Positions 12,501 to 21,500 of a stretch of DNA of 64,000 nucleotides are shown piece by piece (position 1 is the stretch's first letter; every line of letters begins with the position of its first letter). Below the pieces are notes generated by a model. That model searched no databases, was not told the origin of the DNA, and saw nothing but the letters and a program-made list of their open reading frames with translations. The position numbers and the translations under genes were made by a program. The stretch is from Rhineura floridana (lineage: Eukaryota; Chordata; Lepidosauria; Squamata; Rhineuridae), in NCBI RefSeq assembly GCF_030035675.1, contig NC_084493.1, forward strand, positions 26,046,203 to 26,110,202, in the 5' to 3' direction.

Positions 12501-15500
12501 TGCTTAAGAAGTACCTACAGGAGATTCAGACAGAGAAACTGCGGATCGGAGACCAGCTCCTGGTAACATCTGCTAAGTCTCCACTTCTCTCCAGGTCCCA
12601 AGAGGCTCTGCTCTCCGTGTTTTGAATGATTGTACCCACAGTAGAATGCTCACGTCCTCAGATGGATTGGGACAGTCGTATTTATTCATGGAAGGGGCAT
12701 GGCCCAGTGACAGAGCATCTTGCCTTGCGTGCGGGAGGTCTCAGATTTATTTATTACATTTATATACCGCCCCATAGCAGAAGCTCTCTGGGCGGTTTAC
12801 AGGAATTAAAAACATTAAAAACAAATATACAAATTTAAAAACACAAAAACAATTTAAAAACACAAAAACAATTTAAAAACACATGCTAAAATGCCTGGGA
12901 GAAGAGGAAAGTCTTGACCTGGCGCCGAAAAAATAACAGTGTTGGCGCCAGGCGCACCTCATCAGAAACATCATTCCATAATTTGGGGGCCACCACTGAG
13001 AAGGCCCTCTCCTTTTTTGCCATCCTCCGAGCTTCCCTCGAAGTAGGTACCTGGAGAAGGGCCTTAGATGTTCAATCCCTGGCATCTCCAGATGAGGCTG
13101 GAAATGTCCCTCATTCTGAAACTCTGTAGAGTAGCTGCCAGTCAGTGTAGACAATACCGTTGAGATGAATCAATGGCATATCTCGGTATAAGGCAGCTTC
13201 CTGCTTTCCTATATCCCTTTTATGTTTCTTTGCAGTGCTTTTAAACTGTGAGTGTACTGGCTTCATTTATAATTTGAAAATAATCCAAGACTGTACAGAG
13301 GGAAAAGGCAACGTGGTGCATTTGTTTGTCTATTTGATCAGATAAGCACACTGCAAAATCACACTCACGCTCCCATTCAGTCCTGTTCCTCTGTTATACC
13401 TGCCCAGTCAGTTCCCAGTTGGAGTGGGCATGAAGGTGCAGCTGGGTTTCCATCCTATGCTTAGATAAGTTAGCTGCTTTGGAAAGAAAGGAGGAAGGGC
13501 AGAATATAAATGTAATAACATAAATAAGTTAGTTTCTGTTGAGGGCTAATCCCCAAATGCCCTCGTCCAACTGTTTTCAAACTTTTCCATGCAGGATGTT
13601 TTTGCATAGCTCAGTGTATGTGTCCTTGGCGTTGTGATCATGGCAAAGTCACTGGCTCCCTTTCAGCTATTAAGACAGCAATATTTCTGGGTAACAGCTC
13701 CTGTTTCTTACCATTCTCACTTGGGGGGTACAGTCACTTTTTTTAAAAAAAAATAACAGACTTGTATAATGCTTAATGCTGAAAACCTCAAAGTAGTTCA
13801 CCTAAAATATAAAGTTAATGTATACTTTATCAGTAAAAGTAAAAGAAATTAAAAACAAGTCCTAACAATCCTAACCCTTAAAAATTTCAAAATGTAAATA
13901 AAATCAGCAGATAAAATATACATTAAAAATAAAATTGCATATTAAACTGCATCTCAAGTTTACATATCTGGGAAGGCTTGCCTGAACAAAAAAGTTTTTA
14001 GCAGTTTGTTAGTCTTTACAGTGCCGCTAGATTCTTTGATTTTTTTTGCCGCAAGAGACAAACATAACTATCACCTCAGAAGAGAATTAAAACAATTGAA
14101 ACATAGTATTAAAACCCCAAACGAGCAGAATTTAAAACCTTCAGCCTCACATTAAAAGCCAAGAGGGATAAGAATCTTTTCAGTACTCACCAAAAAGTCA
14201 TGAATGGGGCCAATCAAACATTCCAAGGAAGGAATGCTGCTGTAAGAAAGGCCCTGCCCCACATTCCACAACTGAAACAAACATATTTTGATGGTGCAAC
14301 ATACAACAGGGGCTTGGAATATGTTCTCAACCTACAGGCAGGTTCATACGGGAGCAAGCTCAGAAGGTTTTATAAGGCCTCGTCAGGCCCGGCACCAGAG
14401 GGTGGCCAGGTTGGGCACTGGCCGAGGACCCCTGTGGCTGAGAGGAGCCCCTGCTGCTGGGGATGGATAGATGTAGCTCCCGTTCTGTGATCCATGCTAG
14501 CATTGGGTTATGGACCATGCACCCCGCAACACCGTGTTGGCGTGGATTGCGGAGTGGGAGCCACCCTCCCAGGCAACATCCTTCCCACCGCCAGCGCGGG
14601 CTTAAAATAGGCTCGACCGCACCACTTCCCATGTTGCTGCATTAGTGTGCCAGTGTGACGTACTGTCGTTGCTGAGGGCCCATTGCAATCTGGTGCCCCA
14701 GGGTCTTCTACAGGCTGGTGCCAGCCCTAAGCCTGGTAGATGGAGATTGGCTGTTGGAAGTCAGCTGACAGAATGTTCAGGCCAACTGGTACAGGTCTAG
14801 ATGTTGCCCTCATCATCATTTATTTATTTATTTATTTATTTATTTATTAAATTTATATACCGCCCGACTAGCAATAGCTCTCTGGGCGGTGAACATAAAA
14901 TAGCATAAAAATACAATGAATAACAAAATAATACTAAAATACAATCAATAATCCAATACAATAAACATTTTTAAAATTAAATCAGTGTAACTTAAAATGC
15001 TTCAGAGAATAGGAAGGTTTTGACCTGGCGCCGGAAGGAAAGCAGAGTCGGCGCCAGGCGTACTTCCTCAGGGAGACTGTTCCATAGTTCGGGGGCCACC
15101 ACTGAGAAGGCCCTAGATCTTGTCATCACCCTCCGGGCCTCCCTGTGAGTTGGAACCCGGAGGAGGGCCTTCGTAGCAGAACGTAGTGCACGGGCTGGTT
15201 CATATCGGAAGAGGCGTTCCGCAAGGTATCGTGGTCCCGCACCGTATAAGGCTTTATAGGTTAATACCAACACTTTGAATCTAGCCCGGAAACATATTGG
15301 CAACCAGTGCAAGCTGGCCAGAACAGGTGTTATATGCTCGGACCGCTTGGTCCTTGTCAGCAATCTGGCCGCCGCATTTTGCACTAGCTGTAGCTTCCGA
15401 ACTGTCTTCAAAGGTAGCCCTACATAAAGCGCATTACAGTAATCCAAACGTGAGGTTACCAGAGCATGTACCACTGATGTAAGGTCCTCTTTACTCAAAT

Positions 15501-18500
15501 AGGGACGTAGCTGGGCTACCAACCGAAGTTGGTAAAACGCATTCCTAACCACCGAGGCTACTTGAGCCTCAAGTGAGAGGGAAGAGTCTAAAAAGACTCC
15601 CAGACTACGAACCCGGTCCTTTAGGGGGAGTGTAACCCCGTCCAGGACAGGGTATATATCCACCATCCGATCAGAGAACCCGTCCACCAACAGCATCTCA
15701 GTCTTGTCTGGATTGAGCTTCAGTTTGTTAACTCTCATCCAGTCCATTGTCGAGGCCAGGCAACGGTTCAGCAAATCGACAGCCTCACCTGAAGAAGATG
15801 AAAAGGAGAAGTAGAGCTGCGTGTCATCAGCATACTGATGACAACGCACTCCAAAACTCCTGATGACCTCTCCCAACGGCTTCATGTACATATTAAAAAG
15901 CAGGGGGGACAAAACTGACCCCTGCGGGACCCCATATTGGAGAGCCCGCGGTGTCGAGCAATGTTCCCCAAGCACTACCTTCAGGAGACGACCCGCCAAG
16001 TAGGAGCGGAACCACTGCCAAGCAGTACCTCCAACTCCCAACTCCGCGAGCCTCTCCAGAAGGATACCATGGTCGATGGTATCAAAAGCCGCTGAGAGAT
16101 CAAGGAGAATCAACAGAGTTACACTCCCTCTGTCTCTTTCCCGACATAGGTCATCGTACAGGGCGACCAAGGCTGTCTCAGTGCCAAAACCGGGCCTAAA
16201 ACCCGATTGAAATGGATCTAGATAATCAGTTTCATCCAATAGCGCCTGGAGCTGGCCAGCAACCACCCGTTCCAAGACCTTGCCCAGGAATGGAACATTC
16301 GCCACTGGCCTGTAGCTGTTAAAATTGTCTGGGTCCAAGGAAGGCTTTTTCAGGAGTGGTCTCACCACTGCCTCTTTCAGACATCCCGGGACCACTCCCT
16401 CTCGTAAAGAGGCATTTATCACTTCCTTGGCCCAGCTACCTGTTCCATTCCTACTAGTTTTTATCAGCCAGGAGGGGCAAGGATCCAGTACCGAAGTGGT
16501 TGCACGTACCTGTCATGGTTTATTAGTATTCTGCCTTTCCATAGTAATCTCTGCTCAAGGCGGCTCGCAATGTGAAAAACATTATTCAGTGTTGCAAAAC
16601 AAAATTCAAATAGACACTAAGTCAAGAAAACATCTTAAGAAATATACAATAAACTGAAAAAACACATTATAATTAATAATAATAAGGTCCAAAAGCGAAA
16701 TACAAAAAAACCCCAATCTCAATAACAACACACATAACTGACCAGCAGAATTAATTTTTGGCCCAAACAGAAGCCCCCAAACAACACCCCATACTCAAAA
16801 TGGCATCTCCAGGTAGTGGCAGCTTTTACAGCTGCAGTCATCCTCCCAGACCAGCAAGCAGAGAGAATGTCTTGCAGTACTCACAGCTGAGGTGGTCTCT
16901 GGCACAGTCAAGATGGTCTCAGAGCATAGAGTTCAATTAAAACGTCTGGGAGCCACATAATACCTTCCAATAGGCATGGCCAGGCAAGAGTGACACCCTT
17001 GAGCTTCATGGCTGACTGAACAGAGATTTGAACCTGTGTCGTCCTGGTCCAACATTTTATCCACTACAATACACAGAATGGAAGCAGCACCTTTGGAGAG
17101 GCAATTTCTAAATTTGTTGTGACTTTAATTAGGGGAATGCAGTTAGGTTGCACGTTTCTTGTAATGTACAAATGTAGTAGTAGTCCCGTCCCCAAGTCCC
17201 AAGATTACTCAGGCTTCCCTGTCACCCACTATGTATGGGCCAGTGTGGCATAGTGGTTAGTGTTGGACTAGGACCTGGGAGACCAGCGTTCACATCCCCA
17301 CAGCTATGAAGCTTGCTGGGTGACCTTGGGCTAGTCACAGCCTAACCTACCTCACAGGGTTGTTGTAAGGATAAAATGGAGAGGGAGAAAGACCATATAT
17401 GCCATCTTGAGCTCCTTCGAGGAAAGTTGGATCATAACTCTTAATAAAATAAATAAATTTGTACATTACAAGAAATGTGCAAGCTAACCGCATCCCCTCC
17501 AATTAAAGTCATTATAAGTTTAGCCCTTACAGTGGCAAACCAGGGTCTTTGGCAGAGAGGAAGTCTTTTGTGTCTCTGCTGTCTGAAATCCTTTTAACTG
17601 GAGATGGTGGGGATTGAACCTGGGACCTTCTACATGCAAACCGTGTGAATGCCTCTCCTAACTGGCCCAGCAAAATTGTACCTCAAATAATGAAAACCAT
17701 AGGAACTGTAGGATCTGAAGCAGAAGTTTATCTGCTCCATTATTCTGAATCCTACAATAGCTGTATGGATTAGCAGGAAAGTTCACAATCAGAGCATCAT
17801 GCACCTAGCCTTTCCCCATTATTCATTCCCCCCAAGCAACGAGTAATTATGTATACCAGTAATCACTTGTTTTCTCTAAATCAGGGATAAGTAACCTGAG
17901 GTCCTGCAGATATTGCTGGACTCTATCATCCTTGACCACTGGCCATGCCCAATAACATCTGGAGGGCCACAGGCTTCACATCCCTTATCTAAACATTCTG
18001 TCTTCTCTTCTTTCTAGCTGGAAATCAATGACATAACCAAATCTTGGGGCCTCGAGGTGGACAGGGTGGAACTGATACTGGAAAGTGTGCTCCAGATGTC
18101 CCAAGAGAATATCACACGACCACCAGGCTCAGTGCCTCCAATCCCTGGACTGGAAGAGCTGGATAGCACCATTCAGCAGCTTGCTCTTCATTTCTTCGGC
18201 AAGACCCTAGTGACTGCAGCCACCAACTCAAATGGAGTTCTTGAGACAGGTGACCACAAGCCAATAGCCTGAGCGACTTAGTAAAAATATATATCTGGTG
18301 ACAGCCATTCCTTGTTGTTTGTCCCTTGCCACTCCTTGTTATAATGTCATTGACATGTAGTGGTAGATTGTTGGACTTGAACTAGGGAGACTTGTATTTC
18401 AATCCCTGCTTAGGCCAGGAAGCTTAGAGAGTGATTTTGGGCCAGTCTTTGCGGATGACAAGCTTTATCTTAGAAGGAGGATTCCATCCTAGGTAACAAA

Positions 18501-21500
18501 GAATAGGGAATTTGTCTTATAAAGATGATGCCTGCAGTGGCACTTGCATGCATCATCTAAAACAGGTATGGGGTGTTGTGTTAAAAATGAGCCCGTTCTT
18601 CGCTCTGGTCATAAGAAGGAGCCGGACAGCAGTTTTAAAAGTAAAATATAAAAGGTTTATTAAAAAGGGCACTCACAAGAAACAGCTAGCAAGTGGGTGC
18701 AGTCCACCACCTTTGTGCTCTGGTTTTTATACCCCTAGGTAAACAACTTGCAGGAAGAACTCCATATAAGGTAATACTACAGTTTCCACACTCTGGTAGG
18801 CTATCATCCAGCTTGCAACAATACAGCAGTCCTGGCATACTTCCGATCATTCGCTGATCACTCCCTGAGTACTTGACCAGTTTAGATTGCTGAGATGGCG
18901 GATACAGGACATCCTGTAAACATGGAGGTGCTAAGTCATAAGAACAATAGCCCTCAGGGAGGTGCTATTCTGTTACAGGAATTAACCCTTAACAGGGGGA
19001 AACCTGTGGCCTTCTAGATGTTGTGCTACAGTTCTTATCATCTCTGATCATTGGCCATGCTGGTGGAGCTGATGGGAGTTATAATCCATCAATGTCTCTG
19101 CAGAAGAGGTAGAATCAATACACATGCCAGAACTGAGTGTTTTTTTCATTAAGGGAGCCTAAAGAATTGAGGCAAATAGTGGTGACAACGGATAATGTTC
19201 TGGTCCTTACTGGCAAACATAGCAAACCGCTCCATACCGATGGCATCCACTCAGATTTCTTAAACAGATAAAATGTAAAATTGTTGATCTTCTAACGAAA
19301 ATATATATAAATTGCCCCTAAGACCAGCCTCCACACCTGAGTACTGGAAAGTAACCATTGTGACACCCGTTTTTAAACAGGGATCCAGGAGAAATCTGAG
19401 AAATTACAGGCTGATTAGCTTAACATCTGTTATGTGTAAATTAGTGGAAATTATTATGAAATATTTTTATTATTATCTACTATATTTTGGAAAATTGTTT
19501 GTTTGTTAGCTATGCATTTGGACCCCTCTTAAGAGATCGTAACCAAAATGTACATGATGGTTCCAGAGATCAAGGCACAGGTTTTTGTCTATGTTTACAT
19601 ACAACAGGATGCCATTTTGAATCAAGAAGGTGGACTGAACCTTTCAAAACAGCACTGATTTTAACCAAATTGTGCATAATGGTTCCCGAGATCAAGGAGC
19701 AGATTTTTGCCTTTGTTTTATTTCAAAACTGCACTGTTTTGTTTTTTTTATTCTTAGAATTCTGGAGCAACTCTCATTTATTTATAAAGTACTTTATGCT
19801 GCTCTTCAGTTGAAAAGGCTCCCAAAGCATTAATTAACAACAAGACAGCTGAAAAGGACAGTCAAAATGATCTGGGGGTTGGAGCAGTCCCCTAAAAGGA
19901 ATGTGTTAGAATTGCTTAATATGTTTTTAATAATGTTTTAAACCCTTTTTAAAAGTTTTTTTTAAAACAAATGTTTTTAACGCTGTTTTGTTTAAATGTA
20001 TTTTAAGATCCGTTTCTATGATGTTTTAAAGAGTTTTTAGCACTTTGTTTGCCACCCTGGGCTCCTGCTGGGAGGAAGGGTGCGATATAAATTAAATAGT
20101 AAATAATAAATAAATAAATAAATAGAAGGAAAGGTTTCCTCATTTGGGGCTTTTCCATTTAGAAAGAAAAGTATGCAAGGGGAGACATGATAGCTTAATA
20201 AAGTTAATCATGGTTTGGAGAAAGTGGACAGAGACAAGTGTTACTCCCTCTCTCATAATACTAGAGTCCAGTGGGGTCATCCAGGGAACTGTGGGAGATT
20301 AAAAACAGACGAAAGGCAGTACTTTTCCCCATAGTGCATAGCTTAACTATGGGATTTGCGAGCACAAGATGTGCTGCCAGCCCCGAACTCAGACACTTAA
20401 AAGGGAATTAGACATTTGTGCAGGATGAAGCTATCAGCAGCTACTAGTCATATATAGGCTTCCTCCAGGATCAGAGGCAGCATTGCAGGACTTGGCTTCA
20501 GCCCCGTGTCACACAGTGAAAAGCTGGCTATACCAGAACCCTTGTGGTTAAGCCTGCAGTTGGGCGAGAGCAAGAATGGAAAAAGAGAACAAGCGAGAGT
20601 TAAGAAAAAGGAACTTTCTGGAACATCTGAGTCATGGACCACACATGCAGAGGGCATCTGAGTTGTCCACATAAGGTGGAACACATGCAGGAGAACACAT
20701 GGTCAGAAGTCATCACTAAGGCGAAGGGGTGGAGAGACAAACAACTGTACGAGGAAGAATAGACTGGTGTGCTGACTGGCAGTGGTTCCACAGAGGTATC
20801 AGACAGAAGTCCCCAGCCCTACCTGGAGATGCTAGAGATTGTACCCGAGACCTTTTGCATGCAATGCATGTGATCTACCACTGTGGCCCTTTCATAGACA
20901 TTGCCATGCTGGCTAGGGCTGATAGGAGCTGGAATCCACATCTGGAGGGCACCATGTTGGATCCCCCTGCCTTAACCTGTTTTGATTGCCTTCTTTCCAG
21001 CCAAACGTGTGGAGGTAGCGAAAGAAGTGGAGCAGCCATCCTCTACTATCAGCACTGAGCCAAGCAGCAGCAGTGAAGGACGGGAGTTTAATGCCAAGGA
21101 GCACCTGTTCGCTGTGGAGCGGTACTTGTCTGAATCCTTAGTTAACCAGGTCAGAGCTTGCTACCAGATCAACATTCTGCTGCCCAGTGGAGCCCAGACT
21201 ACTTATTTCATTGATCTCTCTGCAGGTCAGTTTCTTTTGTTGAATTAAGGCATTCTAGAATAAGAACATAAGAAGATCCCTGCTGGGATCAGGTCAATGG
21301 CTCATCTAATGCAGAATCTGAGAATCATAGAGTAGGTGGCCCTCTTGAAGGCCATCTAATGCAGTGTTTGGGAACCTCCTAGTTATGACCACCAGACCTC
21401 TGAATTTGGCTCCTTAGGCCATTTCGGGCAGGCCACACCCACCTGTCACTTACCTGATGTCACATTATGTCAGACATGGAGATCTGTTACCTCCATTCTA

